This document shows, one piece after another, positions 51,694-61,024 of a stretch of DNA of 64,000 bases. The translations under genes and the position numbers were made by a program. The first letter of the stretch is position 1. Every line of letters begins with the position of its first letter. The DNA is taken from positions 110,338-174,337 of the forward strand of contig CAUSEC010000006.1 of the NCBI GenBank assembly GCA_963530515.1. Reading direction: 5' to 3'. The stretch is from CBFFRJ01 sp963530515. GTDB taxonomy: Bacteria; Pseudomonadota; Gammaproteobacteria; Enterobacterales; Enterobacteriaceae. The notes under the pieces were generated by a model. It ran no database searches, was not told the origin of the DNA, and saw only the letters and a list, made by a program, of their open reading frames with translations.

Positions 51694-53498
51694 TGGAAGG
51701 TTCTGATTTATTGCTGGCGGGCGTCCTGTTTCTTTTCGCCGCCGTTGTGGCGGTGCCGCTTGCCGCCCGGCTGGGGATTGGTGCGGTGCTCGGCTATTTG
51801 CTGGCGGGTATTGCCATTGGCCCCTGGGGTTTGGGTTTTATCAGCGACGTCGACGAGATCCTCCATTTCTCCGAGCTGGGCGTCGTCTTCCTGATGTTTA
51901 TCATCGGGCTGGAACTGAACCCTTCCAAGCTCTGGGAACTCCGGCGCTCCATCTTTGGCGTCGGGGCAGCCCAGGTGCTGTTCAGTGCCGCGATTCTGGC
52001 CGGGCTGTTAATGCTCACGCAGTTCTCCTGGCAGGCCGCCGTAGTTGGCGGCATTGGGCTGGCGATGTCCTCCACGGCGATGGCGTTACAGCTGATGCGC
52101 GACAAAGGCATGAACCGCAGCGAGTCGGGGCAACTGGGATTTTCTGTCCTGCTGTTCCAGGATCTGGCGGTGATCCCGGCGCTGGCGCTGGTGCCGCTGC
52201 TGGCGGGAAACGGCGATGACCATCCTGACTGGATAAAAGTCGGCCTCAAGGTGCTGGCGTTTGCCGGCATGTTGATAGGCGGGCGATATCTGCTGCGGCC
52301 GGTGTTTCGCTATATTGCAGGCTCTGGGGTGCGGGAGGTCTTTACGGCGGCAACCCTACTGCTGGTGCTGGGCTCTGCGCTGTTTATGGATTCACTCGGG
52401 CTGTCGATGGCGCTCGGGACCTTTATCGCCGGGATCTTACTGGCGGAAAGTGAGTATCGTCATGAGCTTGAAATTGCCATTGATCCCTTTAAAGGGCTGC
52501 TGTTAGGGCTGTTTTTCATCTCCGTGGGCATGGCGCTAAACCTGGGCGTGCTCTATACCCATTTGGTTTGGGTGCTGGTGAGCGTCGCGGTGCTGGTGGC
52601 TGTGAAGTTGCTGGTGCTGTATGCCCTCGCACGGATTTATGGCCTGCGCAGTTCAGAACGCATGCAGTTTGCCGGGGTGCTGAGCCAGGGGGGCGAATTT
52701 GCCTTTGTCCTCTTTTCCGCCACCTCCTCACAACGTTTATTCCATGGCGACCAGATGGCACTGCTTTTGGTGACGGTCACCCTGTCGATGATGACCACGC
52801 CGCTGCTTATGAAGCTCATTGATAAGCTGCTGTCGCGCCGATTCAATAAGCCGGAAGATGAAGATGAAGCGCCGTGGGTGGACGACGATCAGCCACAGGT
52901 GATTGTGGTGGGATTTGGCCGCTTCGGGCAGGTGATTAGCCGTTTACTGATGGCGAATAAGATGCGTATTACCGTTCTCGAACGCGATATCAGTGCGGTA
53001 AACCTGATGCGTAAATATGGTTACAAGGTTTACTACGGTGATGCGACGCAGCTTGAACTGTTGCGCTCGGCAGGTGCGCAGGCTGCGCAGTCTATTGTTA
53101 TCACCTGTAATGAGCCGGAAGATACCATGAAGGTGGTGGAGCTTTGCCAGCAGCATTTCCCCCATCTCAAGATTATGGCGCGCGCCCGTGGGCGTGTTGA
53201 AGCCCATGAGTTGTTGCAGTTGGGCGTGACGCAGTTCTCGCGTGAAACCTTCTCCAGTGCGCTGGAATTGGGGCGCAAGACGCTGATTTCGCTGGGCGTA
53301 CATCCGCATCAGGCGCACCGCGCGCAGTTACACTTCCGCCGTCTGGATATGCGCATGCTACGTGAGCTAATGCCGGTACATACCGATACGTCGCAGATTT
53401 CCCGCGTCAGGGAAGCGCGACGAGAGCTGGAAGAGATTTTCCAGCGTGAAATGCAACAGGAACGTCGCCAACTGGATGGCTGGGACGAGTTCGAATAA
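51693..53498 (+). CDS. kefB: Glutathione-regulated potassium-efflux protein KefB
   Basis: 601-residue CPA2 antiporter. Electrophile-glutathione adducts open it, and K+ efflux with cytoplasmic acidification protects the cell. About 12-13 membrane helices (1-380) are followed by a cytosolic KTN/RCK domain with QVIVVGFGRFGQVISRLL, the NAD-binding glycine motif, which also binds glutathione. Length equals E. coli KefB. Coupled to kefG upstream, with yheV ten bases downstream. Confidence 0.96.
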   Translation: MEGSDLLLAGVLFLFAAVVAVPLAARLGIGAVLGYLLAGIAIGPWGLGFISDVDEILHFSELGVVFLMFIIGLELNPSKLWELRRSIFGVGAAQVLFSAAILAGLLMLTQFSWQAAVVGGIGLAMSSTAMALQLMRDKGMNRSESGQLGFSVLLFQDLAVIPALALVPLLAGNGDDHPDWIKVGLKVLAFAGMLIGGRYLLRPVFRYIAGSGVREVFTAATLLLVLGSALFMDSLGLSMALGTFIAGILLAESEYRHELEIAIDPFKGLLLGLFFISVGMALNLGVLYTHLVWVLVSVAVLVAVKLLVLYALARIYGLRSSERMQFAGVLSQGGEFAFVLFSATSSQRLFHGDQMALLLVTVTLSMMTTPLLMKLIDKLLSRRFNKPEDEDEAPWVDDDQPQVIVVGFGRFGQVISRLLMANKMRITVLERDISAVNLMRKYGYKVYYGDATQLELLRSAGAQAAQSIVITCNEPEDTMKVVELCQQHFPHLKIMARARGRVEAHELLQLGVTQFSRETFSSALELGRKTLISLGVHPHQAHRAQLHFRRLDMRMLRELMPVHTDTSQISRVREARRELEEIFQREMQQERRQLDGWDEFE

Positions 53499-53508
53499 GG
53501 GGAAAAAG

Positions 53509-53709
53509 ATGGCAATTCGTAAACGTTTTATTGCCGGGGCGGTGTGCCCGTCCTGCAAAGCACAAGACTCGCTGGCGATGTGGCGGGAAAATAATGTTGA
53601 TATTGTTGAGTGCGTTAAGTGCGGTCATCAGATGCGCGAGGCAGATAAAGAAGCCCGCGAGCATGTTCGCAAAGATGAACAAGTTATCGGGATCTTTCAT
53701 CCGGACTAG
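53509..53709 (+). CDS. yheV: YheV, small zinc-ribbon protein
   Basis: 66 residues from ATG 53509 (AAGGGG at 53498-53503); the longer frame begins inside kefB and is not needed. Two cysteine pairs, CPSCKAQD and CVKCGHQ, form a zinc ribbon, and the remainder is charged. UPF/DUF2387 family of unknown function. It follows kefB as in E. coli. Confidence 0.88.
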   Translation: MAIRKRFIAGAVCPSCKAQDSLAMWRENNVDIVECVKCGHQMREADKEAREHVRKDEQVIGIFHPD

Positions 53710-53803
53710 CGATATACCCAGAGTTTTTTTAAGCTAAAGGGTACACGGGTGCGGATTTCCGCTACAATCTGCGCCAGCAATTTTCCCACGCTCAGGAGAT
53801 ATC

Positions 53804-54403
53804 ATGAAAGTAGCAAAAGACCTGGTGGTCAGCCTGGCCTATCAGGTACGTACAGAAGACGGTGTATTGGTTGATGAGTCTCCGGTGAGTGCGCCGCTGG
53901 ACTACCTGCACGGTCACGGTTCCCTGATTTCTGGCCTGGAAAACGCGCTGGACGGTCACGAAGTTGGCGATAAATTTGATGTAGCGGTAGGCGCAAGTGA
54001 TGCTTACGGCCAGTATGACGAAAACCTGGTGCAACGCGTTCCTAAAGACGTGTTCATGGGTGTTGATGAACTGCAGGTTGGCATGCGCTTCCTGGCAGAA
54101 ACCGACCAGGGTCCTGTTCCGGTTGAAATCACCGAAGTTGAAGACGAGCACGTTGTGGTTGACGGTAACCACATGCTGGCGGGTCAGAACCTGAAATTCA
54201 ACGTTGAAGTCGTGGCTATCCGCGAAGCAACGGAAGAAGAGCTGGCGCACGGTCACGTTCACGGTGCTCACGGCCACGATCACGACCATGACCACGGTCA
54301 TGATGGTTGCTGCGGCGGTCATGGTCACGACCATGATCACGACCACGGTCATAGCCACGGTAAAGGTGGTTGCGGCGGTAACGGCGGCTGCGGTTGCCAC
54401 TAA
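53804..54403 (+). CDS. slyD: FKBP-type peptidyl-prolyl isomerase SlyD
   Basis: Cytosolic proline isomerase, chaperone and nickel metallochaperone for hydrogenase maturation. 199 residues: an FKBP domain split by an insert-in-flap chaperone domain (about 1-145), then a C-terminal tail very rich in His, Gly, Asp and Cys (from about 146), with repeated HGHDHDHDH-type stretches and GGCGG motifs, which binds Ni and Zn. The tail length is similar to E. coli SlyD. A bidirectional terminator separates it from slyX. Confidence 0.96.
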   Translation: MKVAKDLVVSLAYQVRTEDGVLVDESPVSAPLDYLHGHGSLISGLENALDGHEVGDKFDVAVGASDAYGQYDENLVQRVPKDVFMGVDELQVGMRFLAETDQGPVPVEITEVEDEHVVVDGNHMLAGQNLKFNVEVVAIREATEEELAHGHVHGAHGHDHDHDHGHDGCCGGHGHDHDHDHGHSHGKGGCGGNGGCGCH

Positions 54404-54428
54404 TACCGGGCCATTGAGGCTACAGGTA

Positions 54429-54459
54429 ACAAAAAAGCGGGTTAGCCCGCTTTTTTTAC
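54429..54459. terminator. Bidirectional terminator slyD/slyX
   Basis: GCGGG-TTAG-CCCGC hairpin flanked by AAAAAA on the left and TTTTTTT on the right. It serves slyD (plus) and slyX (minus), whose ends face each other. Confidence 0.88.
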
Positions 54460-54462
54460 GTC

Positions 54463-54681
54463 TCAATAATGTGGCGGTGGCGTTTCTTCGGACTGTGATG
54501 CGAGGTGTGATGGCTGGCTTGCTTTCAGTTTTTCGGTCACCAGACGCATGAGATCGCGCAGCTTCGCCATTTCCAGTTCGTGGGCAATCACCGTCTGATT
54601 GAGCTCTTCAATGGTCATTTCCTGGAAGGCCAGTCGGCTCTCCAGTTCTGCCAGACGCGCTTCAAGTGTTACATCCTGCAT
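54463..54681 (-). CDS. slyX: SlyX family protein
   Basis: 72-residue, strongly heptad-patterned coiled-coil protein (MQDVTLEARLAELESRLAFQ...) of unknown function. It ends in the conserved PPPHY-like tail (ETPPPHY). Convergent with slyD and divergent from fkpA, as in E. coli. Confidence 0.92.
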   Translation of the reverse strand: MQDVTLEARLAELESRLAFQEMTIEELNQTVIAHELEMAKLRDLMRLVTEKLKASQPSHLASQSEETPPPHY

Positions 54682-54915
54682 ACTTCACCTCATTCAATTT
54701 CTGGCGCAATTACCGCTGGAGCGGCGGATTTTACTGAACTTTCCCTTTGCCTGCAGCATTAAGCGGGGCGAGCGAAACTAATTTAAACAAAAATAGTCTG
54801 AAATCTGTCGAATTCAGAGGGCGTACTTATGTTGCTTTGCCGCGCAACGTTCTATAGTACGTTCCTCATTTACGTTTAAACCCTGGGGTGAGAGGCCCCG
54901 GCCCTGGAGAAATGG

Positions 54916-55752
54916 ATGAAATCATTGTTTAAAGTCACGCTGCTGGCGACCACGATGGCCGTTGCACTGAATGCGCCGCTTACCTTTGCTGCAGAAACTG
55001 CAACCAAAGAGGCTCCGGCTGCCGCAGCTGACGCTAAATCGGCTTTTAAAAATGACGACCAGAAATCAGCCTATGCGCTGGGTGCGTCTTTGGGCCGTTA
55101 CATGGAAAACTCTCTCAAAGAGCAGGAAAAACTGGGTATCAAACTGGATAAAGCCCAGCTGATCGCCGGTGTTCAGGATGCCTTTGCTGATAAGAGCAAG
55201 CTGACAGACCAGGAAATCGAGCAAACTCTGCAAGCCTTTGAAACCCGCGTGAAAACCTCTGCGCAGGAAAAAATGGAAAAAGATGCGCTTGAGAACGAAA
55301 CCAAAGGCAAAGCCTACCGTGACACATTCGCAAAAGAGAAGGGCGCTAAAACCTCTTCAACTGGCCTGGTCTACCTGGTAGAGAAAGAAGGGACTGGTGA
55401 TGCGCCAAAAGACAGCGACACCGTTGTGGTTAACTACAAAGGTACGCTGATCGACGGTAAAGAGTTTGATAACTCTTACACCCGTGGTGAGCCGCTGTCT
55501 TTCCGTCTTGACGGTGTTATCCCTGGCTGGACCGAAGGCCTGAAAAACATCAAGAAAGGCGGCAAAATCAAACTGGCTATTCCGCCAGACCTGGCCTACG
55601 GCAAAAACGGCGTACCGGGTATTCCTGCAAACTCTACGCTGGTCTTTGAAGTAGAACTGCTGGATATCAAACCGGCTCCGAAAGCTGATGCTCCAGCGGA
55701 AACGCCGGCAGCACCAGCAGGCGACAAAGCCGCTGACGCGACCAAAAAATAA
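54916..55752 (+). CDS. fkpA: Periplasmic FKBP-type isomerase FkpA
   Basis: 278 residues: a signal peptide (about 1-25, MKSLFKVTLLATTMAVALNA then PLTFAA), an N-terminal helical dimerisation/chaperone domain (about 40-140) and a C-terminal FKBP domain with VVNYKGTLIDGKEFDNSY and VIPGWTEGLKNIKKGGK. The extreme C-terminus is Ala/Pro-rich. It assists outer-membrane and periplasmic protein folding. In E. coli it belongs to the sigma-E regulon; a GAACTT at 54736-54741 is present but no proper -10 partner was seen. Confidence 0.96.
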   Translation: MKSLFKVTLLATTMAVALNAPLTFAAETATKEAPAAAADAKSAFKNDDQKSAYALGASLGRYMENSLKEQEKLGIKLDKAQLIAGVQDAFADKSKLTDQEIEQTLQAFETRVKTSAQEKMEKDALENETKGKAYRDTFAKEKGAKTSSTGLVYLVEKEGTGDAPKDSDTVVVNYKGTLIDGKEFDNSYTRGEPLSFRLDGVIPGWTEGLKNIKKGGKIKLAIPPDLAYGKNGVPGIPANSTLVFEVELLDIKPAPKADAPAETPAAPAGDKAADATKK

Positions 55753-55760
55753 CAATGATG

Positions 55761-55793
55761 AAAACCGCCGCCTTAAGGGCGGCGGTTTTTTTA
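55761..55793 (+). terminator. Terminator after fkpA
   Basis: CCGCCGCC and GGCGGCGG form a strong stem with a short TTAAG loop, followed by seven T residues. Confidence 0.92.
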
Positions 55794-55915
55794 TTGCAGT
55801 AAGGATATAATTCTGGAAAGCGTAACCTACGCTGTATTAATTTAGTTGTTCGTATTTATGTCGAGCCTGCCCTGAAAAGTTAACGACAGGCTCCTGAAAA
55901 GGAGTGTTTTTTTTC

Positions 55916-56638
55916 ATGTCCAGGTCGCTTTTAACCAACGAAACCAGTGAACTCGATTTGCTGGATCAACGTCCTTTCGATCAAACTGACTTCGATATTC
56001 TCAAATCATACGAAGCAGTGGTGGACGGGTTAGCGATGCTCATTGGTTCTCACTGTGAAATCGTTTTGCACTCCCTGCAGGATCTGAAATGTTCCGCCAT
56101 TCGTATTGCCAACGGCGAACACACCGGGCGTAAAATCGGCTCGCCGATTACCGACCTTGCATTGCGTATGCTGCATGATATGACCGGTGCGGACAGTAGC
56201 GTCTCAAAATGTTACTTCACGCGCGCGAAAAGCGGCGTTTTAATGAAATCCGTGACTATTGCTATCCGCAATCGTGATCATCGGGTCATCGGACTGTTGT
56301 GTATCAACATGAACCTTGATGTTCCGTTCTCACAAATCATGAACACCTTTATCCCGCCGGAAACCCCGGATGCGGGCTCTGCCGTTAACTTTGCCTCTTC
56401 CGTTGAGGATTTGGTAACGCAAACGCTGGAATTCACCATCGAAGAAGTCAACGCTGACCGCAACGTATCCAACAATGCGAAAAATCGTCAAATCGTCCTG
56501 AATCTCTATGAGAAAGGGATCTTTGATATTAAGGATGCGATTAACCAGGTTGCGGATCGTTTGAACATTTCCAAGCACACTGTGTACCTCTACATCCGTC
56601 AGTTCAAAAGCGGTGATTTTTCCGGGCCGGAGCGCTAA
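55916..56638 (+). CDS. yheO: YheO, predicted PAS/HTH transcriptional regulator
   Basis: 240 residues from ATG 55916; a GTG at 55904 would overlap the ribosome-binding site AAAAGGAG (55897-55904). The N-terminal YheO-PAS sensor domain (about 25-145, LKSYEAVVDGLAMLIGSHCE) is followed by a C-terminal helix-turn-helix (FDIKDAINQVADRLNISKHT plus VYLYIRQFK). The effector is unknown; related proteins regulate D-amino-acid catabolism. It shares one base with tusD, so it may be co-transcribed with the tus genes. Confidence 0.9.
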   Translation: MSRSLLTNETSELDLLDQRPFDQTDFDILKSYEAVVDGLAMLIGSHCEIVLHSLQDLKCSAIRIANGEHTGRKIGSPITDLALRMLHDMTGADSSVSKCYFTRAKSGVLMKSVTIAIRNRDHRVIGLLCINMNLDVPFSQIMNTFIPPETPDAGSAVNFASSVEDLVTQTLEFTIEEVNADRNVSNNAKNRQIVLNLYEKGIFDIKDAINQVADRLNISKHTVYLYIRQFKSGDFSGPER

Positions 56639-57024
56639 TGCGTTTTGCCCTTATCGTCACCGGCCCGGCTTATGGCAGCCAGCAGGCCAGCAGCGCCTTG
56701 CAGTTCGCTCGTGCGGTGCTGGAAACGGGTCATGAGCTGGGTAGCGTCTTTTTCTATCAGGACGGCGTCAGCAATGCGAATGCGCTGACGTCTCCCGCCA
56801 GCGATGAGTTTGATTTGGTGCGGGCCTGGCAGCAGTTACACGATGAACATCAGGTCGAATTGCATATCTGCGTGGCCGCTGCGCTGCGCAGAGGTGTGGT
56901 CGATGACGCGGAAGCGAAGCTGCAGGGGCTACCTGCGGCGAATCTCCAGGCCGGCTTTTCACTGTCCGGGTTGGGCGCGCTGGCAGAAGCTGCATTAACC
57001 TGTGACCGCACGGTGCAATTCTAA
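56638..57024 (+). CDS. tusD: Sulfurtransferase TusD
   Basis: 128-residue DsrE-fold subunit of the TusBCD relay that accepts sulfur from TusA and passes it through TusE to MnmA for 2-thiolation of the tRNA wobble uridine. The persulfide-carrying cysteine is in ELHICVAAALRRGV. One-base overlaps with yheO and tusC indicate a tightly coupled operon. Confidence 0.95.
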   Translation: MRFALIVTGPAYGSQQASSALQFARAVLETGHELGSVFFYQDGVSNANALTSPASDEFDLVRAWQQLHDEHQVELHICVAAALRRGVVDDAEAKLQGLPAANLQAGFSLSGLGALAEAALTCDRTVQF

Positions 57025-57383
57025 TGAAACGTATCGCTTTTATCTTTACCTCCGCACCACATGGATCGACCGCCGGGCGTGAAGGCCTGGATGCATTAAT
57101 GGCCACATCCGCGTTTACGGACGATATCGGCGTATTTTTTATTGGTGACGGAGTCTTCCAGCTTATAGCCAATCAACAGCCAGGCGCGATTCTGGCGCGT
57201 GATTACATCGCTACCTTTAAAGTTCTTCCACTCTATGACATCGAAACGTGTTGGGTTTGCCAGGCGTCAGTGCGTGAGCGCGGCCTGGATGATGCAACGG
57301 CATTTGTGTTGCCAGTACAGCTTCTGGCACCGAATGCATGGCGCGACAAACTCGACGAATACGATGTTGTGATGACCTTCTGA
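57024..57383 (+). CDS. tusC: Sulfurtransferase complex subunit TusC
   Basis: 119-residue DsrE/F-like subunit of the TusBCD hexamer. It opens with the family pattern RIAFIFTSAPHGSTAGREGLDA at the N-terminus and has CWVCQASVRERGL in the middle. It overlaps tusD by one base; tusB follows after seven bases. Confidence 0.95.
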   Translation: MKRIAFIFTSAPHGSTAGREGLDALMATSAFTDDIGVFFIGDGVFQLIANQQPGAILARDYIATFKVLPLYDIETCWVCQASVRERGLDDATAFVLPVQLLAPNAWRDKLDEYDVVMTF

Positions 57384-57390
57384 GGCGTTT

Positions 57391-57678
57391 ATGTTGCACA
57401 CTTTGGCTCATTCGCCCTGGCAATGTGATATGACCGCATTGCTGCGTACCTTGCGCGAAGGGGACGATCTTTTATTGCTGTCTGATGGCGTTATTGCTGC
57501 GCTGGAAGGGGGCCGCTACCTTGAGTTACTGCTAAATGCCCCCATAACGGTGCATGTGCTTAAAGAAGATATTGATGCGCGAGGTCTCACAGGTCAAATT
57601 TCGAGCAGTGCCGTCAGGGTTGGCTATACTGACTTCGTTGGTTTGACGCTAAAACATGAGACTCAGATGCGTTGGTGA
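57391..57678 (+). CDS. tusB: Sulfurtransferase complex subunit TusB
   Basis: 95-residue DsrH-family subunit (MLHTLAHSPWQCDMTALLRT), the third component of the tRNA 2-thiouridine sulfur relay. Ends TDFVGLTLKHETQMRW. It lies just upstream of the str operon promoter, the order found in E. coli. Confidence 0.94.
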   Translation: MLHTLAHSPWQCDMTALLRTLREGDDLLLLSDGVIAALEGGRYLELLLNAPITVHVLKEDIDARGLTGQISSSAVRVGYTDFVGLTLKHETQMRW

Positions 57679-57699
57679 CCTGGGATCGCTGTATATTTC

Positions 57700-58177
<478 letters not shown>

Positions 58178-58273
58178 TGGTTCTCCGTTAAGTAAGGCCA
58201 AACTGATTTATCTTAATGTCAAACTAAACTCTTTGAGTTTTGGACAATCCTGAATTAACAACGGAGTATTCCC
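58178..58273 (+). promoter_or_regulatory. rpsL-rpsG intercistronic S7 autoregulatory region
   Basis: 96 bases separate S12 from S7. In E. coli the equivalent mRNA region is bound by S7, which represses its own translation and that of downstream genes. Here the segment retains an inverted AACTAAACTCTTTGAGTTT-type hairpin just before the rpsG start and ACGGAG as ribosome-binding site. Function inferred by homology. Confidence 0.6.
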
Positions 58274-58744
58274 ATGCCACGTCGTCGCGTCATTGGTCAG
58301 CGTAAAATTCTTCCAGATCCGAAATTCGGATCAGAACTGCTGGCAAAATTTGTAAATATCCTGATGGTAGATGGTAAAAAATCTACTGCAGAAGCAATCG
58401 TATACAGCGCGCTTGAGACCCTGGCTCAGCGTTCTGGTAAAAATGAACTGGAAGCTTTCGAAGTCGCTCTCGACAACGTTCGCCCAACCGTAGAAGTTAA
58501 GTCCCGCCGCGTTGGTGGTTCTACTTATCAGGTTCCAGTTGAAGTTCGTCCGGTTCGTCGTAATGCTCTGGCAATGCGTTGGATCGTTGAAGCTGCTCGT
58601 AAACGCGGTGATAAATCCATGGCTCTGCGTCTGGCGAACGAACTTTCTGATGCTGCAGACAACAAAGGTACTGCAGTTAAGAAACGTGAAGACGTTCACC
58701 GTATGGCAGAAGCCAACAAGGCGTTCGCACACTACCGTTGGTAA
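58274..58744 (+). CDS. rpsG: 30S ribosomal protein S7
   Basis: 156-residue primary 16S rRNA-binding protein that nucleates the 30S head. Begins MPRRRVIGQRKILPDPKFGS and ends NKAFAHYRW, the short (156-residue) form rather than the C-terminally extended K-12 form. Second gene of the str operon and its translational repressor. Confidence 0.98.
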   Translation: MPRRRVIGQRKILPDPKFGSELLAKFVNILMVDGKKSTAEAIVYSALETLAQRSGKNELEAFEVALDNVRPTVEVKSRRVGGSTYQVPVEVRPVRRNALAMRWIVEAARKRGDKSMALRLANELSDAADNKGTAVKKREDVHRMAEANKAFAHYRW

Positions 58745-58768
58745 TCCCTTCGGAGTATTAGTCACCAG

Positions 58769-58794
58769 GCGGGCGCTTCAGAGAAGCCGCCCGC
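58769..58794 (+). other. Intercistronic hairpin between rpsG and fusA
   Basis: GCGGGC-GCTTC-AGA-GAAGC-CGCCCGC can fold into a GC-rich hairpin of about eleven pairs 23 bases after the rpsG stop. There is no following T-run, so it is more likely an mRNA processing or stability element than a terminator. Confidence 0.6.
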
Positions 58795-58840
58795 TCTGGG
58801 TAACTTAACTGAACGCCTAAAGATATAAACGAGGAATCAA

Positions 58841-60955
58841 ATGGCTCGTACAACACCCATCGCACGCTACCGTAACATCGGTATCAGTGCGCACATCGAC
58901 GCCGGTAAAACCACTACTACCGAACGTATTCTGTTCTACACCGGTGTAAACCACAAAATCGGTGAAGTTCATGACGGCGCAGCCACCATGGACTGGATGG
59001 AACAGGAGCAGGAGCGTGGTATCACTATCACCTCCGCAGCGACTACTGCATTCTGGTCAGGTATGGCTAAGCAGTACGAACCGCATCGCGTAAACATCAT
59101 CGACACCCCAGGGCACGTTGACTTCACCATCGAAGTAGAACGTTCCATGCGTGTTCTTGACGGCGCGGTAATGGTTTATTGCGCAGTTGGTGGTGTTCAG
59201 CCACAGTCTGAAACCGTATGGCGTCAGGCGAACAAATATAAAGTTCCACGCATCGCGTTCGTTAACAAAATGGACCGTATGGGTGCTAACTTCCTGAAAG
59301 TTGTTGGCCAGATCAAAACCCGTCTGGGCGCGAACCCTGTTCCGCTGCAGCTGGCAATTGGTGCTGAAGAAGGCTTCACCGGCGTTATCGACCTGGTGAA
59401 AATGAAAGCCATCAACTGGAACGATGCAGACCAGGGCGTTACCTTCGAATACGAAGATATCCCAGCTGCAATGCAGGACCTGGCTGACGAATGGCACCAG
59501 AACCTGATCGAATCCGCTGCTGAAGCTTCTGAAGAGCTGATGGAGAAATACCTGGGTGGTGAAGAACTGACTGAAGAAGAGATCAAAAAAGCTCTGCGTC
59601 AGCGCGTTCTGAACAACGAAATCATCCTGGTAACCTGTGGTTCTGCGTTCAAGAACAAAGGTGTTCAGGCGATGCTGGATGCGGTAGTTGACTACCTGCC
59701 ATCCCCGGTTGACGTTCCTGCGATCAACGGCATCCTGGACGACGGTAAAGATACTCCGGCTGAGCGTCACGCAAGCGACGAAGAGCCATTCTCTGCACTG
59801 GCGTTCAAAATTGCTACCGACCCATTCGTGGGTAACCTGACCTTCTTCCGCGTTTACTCTGGTGTGGTTAACTCCGGTGACACCATCCTGAACTCCGTGA
59901 AAGCGGCGCGTGAACGTTTTGGCCGTATCGTACAGATGCACGCTAACAAACGTGAAGAGATCAAAGAAGTTCGTGCGGGCGACATCGCTGCAGCTATCGG
60001 TCTGAAAGACGTGACCACTGGTGACACCCTGTGTGACCCGGATCACCCGATCATTCTGGAGCGTATGGAATTCCCTGAGCCGGTAATCTCCATCGCAGTT
60101 GAACCAAAAACCAAAGCTGACCAGGAAAAAATGGGTCTGGCTCTGGGCCGTCTGGCGAAAGAAGACCCATCATTCCGCGTATGGACTGATGAAGAATCTA
60201 ACCAGACCATCATCGCTGGTATGGGTGAACTGCACCTGGACATCATCGTTGACCGTATGAAGCGTGAATTCAACGTTGAAGCGAACGTGGGTAAACCTCA
60301 GGTTGCTTACCGCGAAGCGATTCGCGCGAAAGTTACCGACATTGAAGGTAAGCACGCTAAGCAGTCTGGTGGTCGCGGTCAGTACGGTCACGTTGTGATC
60401 GACATGTACCCACTGGAGCCGGGCTCTAACCCGAAAGGTTACGAGTTCATCAACGACATCAAAGGTGGTGTAATTCCTGGCGAATACATCCCAGCCGTTG
60501 ATAAAGGCATCCAGGAACAGCTGAAAGCGGGCCCTCTGGCTGGCTATCCGGTTGTTGATATGGGTGTTCGTCTGCACTTCGGTTCTTACCACGACGTTGA
60601 CTCCTCTGAACTGGCGTTTAAACTGGCTGCGTCTATTGCCTTTAAAGAAGGCTTTAAGAAAGCAAAACCAGTTCTGCTTGAGCCAATCATGAAGGTTGAA
60701 GTAGAAACTCCTGAAGAGAACACCGGTGACGTTATCGGTGACTTGAGCCGTCGTCGCGGTATGCTGCGTGGTCAGGAATCCGAAGTAACTGGCGTTAAGA
60801 TCCACGCTGAAGTTCCGCTGTCTGAAATGTTCGGATATGCAACTCAGCTGCGTTCTCTGACCAAAGGTCGTGCATCATACACCATGGAATTCCTGAAGTA
60901 TGATGATGCGCCTAACAACGTTGCTCAGGCCGTTATTGAAGCCCGTGGTAAGTAA
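58841..60955 (+). CDS. fusA: Elongation factor G
   Basis: 704-residue translocase GTPase that moves tRNAs and mRNA after peptide transfer and, with RRF, recycles ribosomes. The P-loop is SAHIDAGKTTTTERI, followed by switch and G motifs MEQEQERGITITSAA, DTPGHVDFT and VNKMDRMGAN. Domains II-V follow, with GGRGQYGHV in domain IV. Third str gene. No obvious change at fusidic-acid sites was looked for exhaustively. Confidence 0.98.
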   Translation: MARTTPIARYRNIGISAHIDAGKTTTTERILFYTGVNHKIGEVHDGAATMDWMEQEQERGITITSAATTAFWSGMAKQYEPHRVNIIDTPGHVDFTIEVERSMRVLDGAVMVYCAVGGVQPQSETVWRQANKYKVPRIAFVNKMDRMGANFLKVVGQIKTRLGANPVPLQLAIGAEEGFTGVIDLVKMKAINWNDADQGVTFEYEDIPAAMQDLADEWHQNLIESAAEASEELMEKYLGGEELTEEEIKKALRQRVLNNEIILVTCGSAFKNKGVQAMLDAVVDYLPSPVDVPAINGILDDGKDTPAERHASDEEPFSALAFKIATDPFVGNLTFFRVYSGVVNSGDTILNSVKAARERFGRIVQMHANKREEIKEVRAGDIAAAIGLKDVTTGDTLCDPDHPIILERMEFPEPVISIAVEPKTKADQEKMGLALGRLAKEDPSFRVWTDEESNQTIIAGMGELHLDIIVDRMKREFNVEANVGKPQVAYREAIRAKVTDIEGKHAKQSGGRGQYGHVVIDMYPLEPGSNPKGYEFINDIKGGVIPGEYIPAVDKGIQEQLKAGPLAGYPVVDMGVRLHFGSYHDVDSSELAFKLAASIAFKEGFKKAKPVLLEPIMKVEVETPEENTGDVIGDLSRRRGMLRGQESEVTGVKIHAEVPLSEMFGYATQLRSLTKGRASYTMEFLKYDDAPNNVAQAVIEARGK

Positions 60956-60980
60956 TCCACAGGATTAAAACCTAAGTCCC

Positions 60981-61005
60981 GTGCTCTCTCCACAGGGGAG
61001 AGCAC
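60981..61005 (+). other. fusA-tufA intercistronic hairpin
   Basis: GTGCTCTC and GAGAGCAC pair, extended by TCC/GGG around an ACA loop, giving an 11-pair stem that ends a few bases before the tufA ribosome-binding site AAGGAAT. The same hairpin exists in E. coli and probably influences tufA mRNA stability or translation. Confidence 0.7.
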
Positions 61006-61024
61006 TATAGTAAGGAATATAGCC

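Noticed and set aside
54736..54741. GAACTT as a sigma-E -35 element for fkpA
   Set aside because: No TCTGA/TCAAA-type -10 at the required distance.
59057..60046. 329-residue frame opposite fusA
   Set aside because: Strong codon bias in fusA leaves few stops on the opposite strand; this is an expected artefact.
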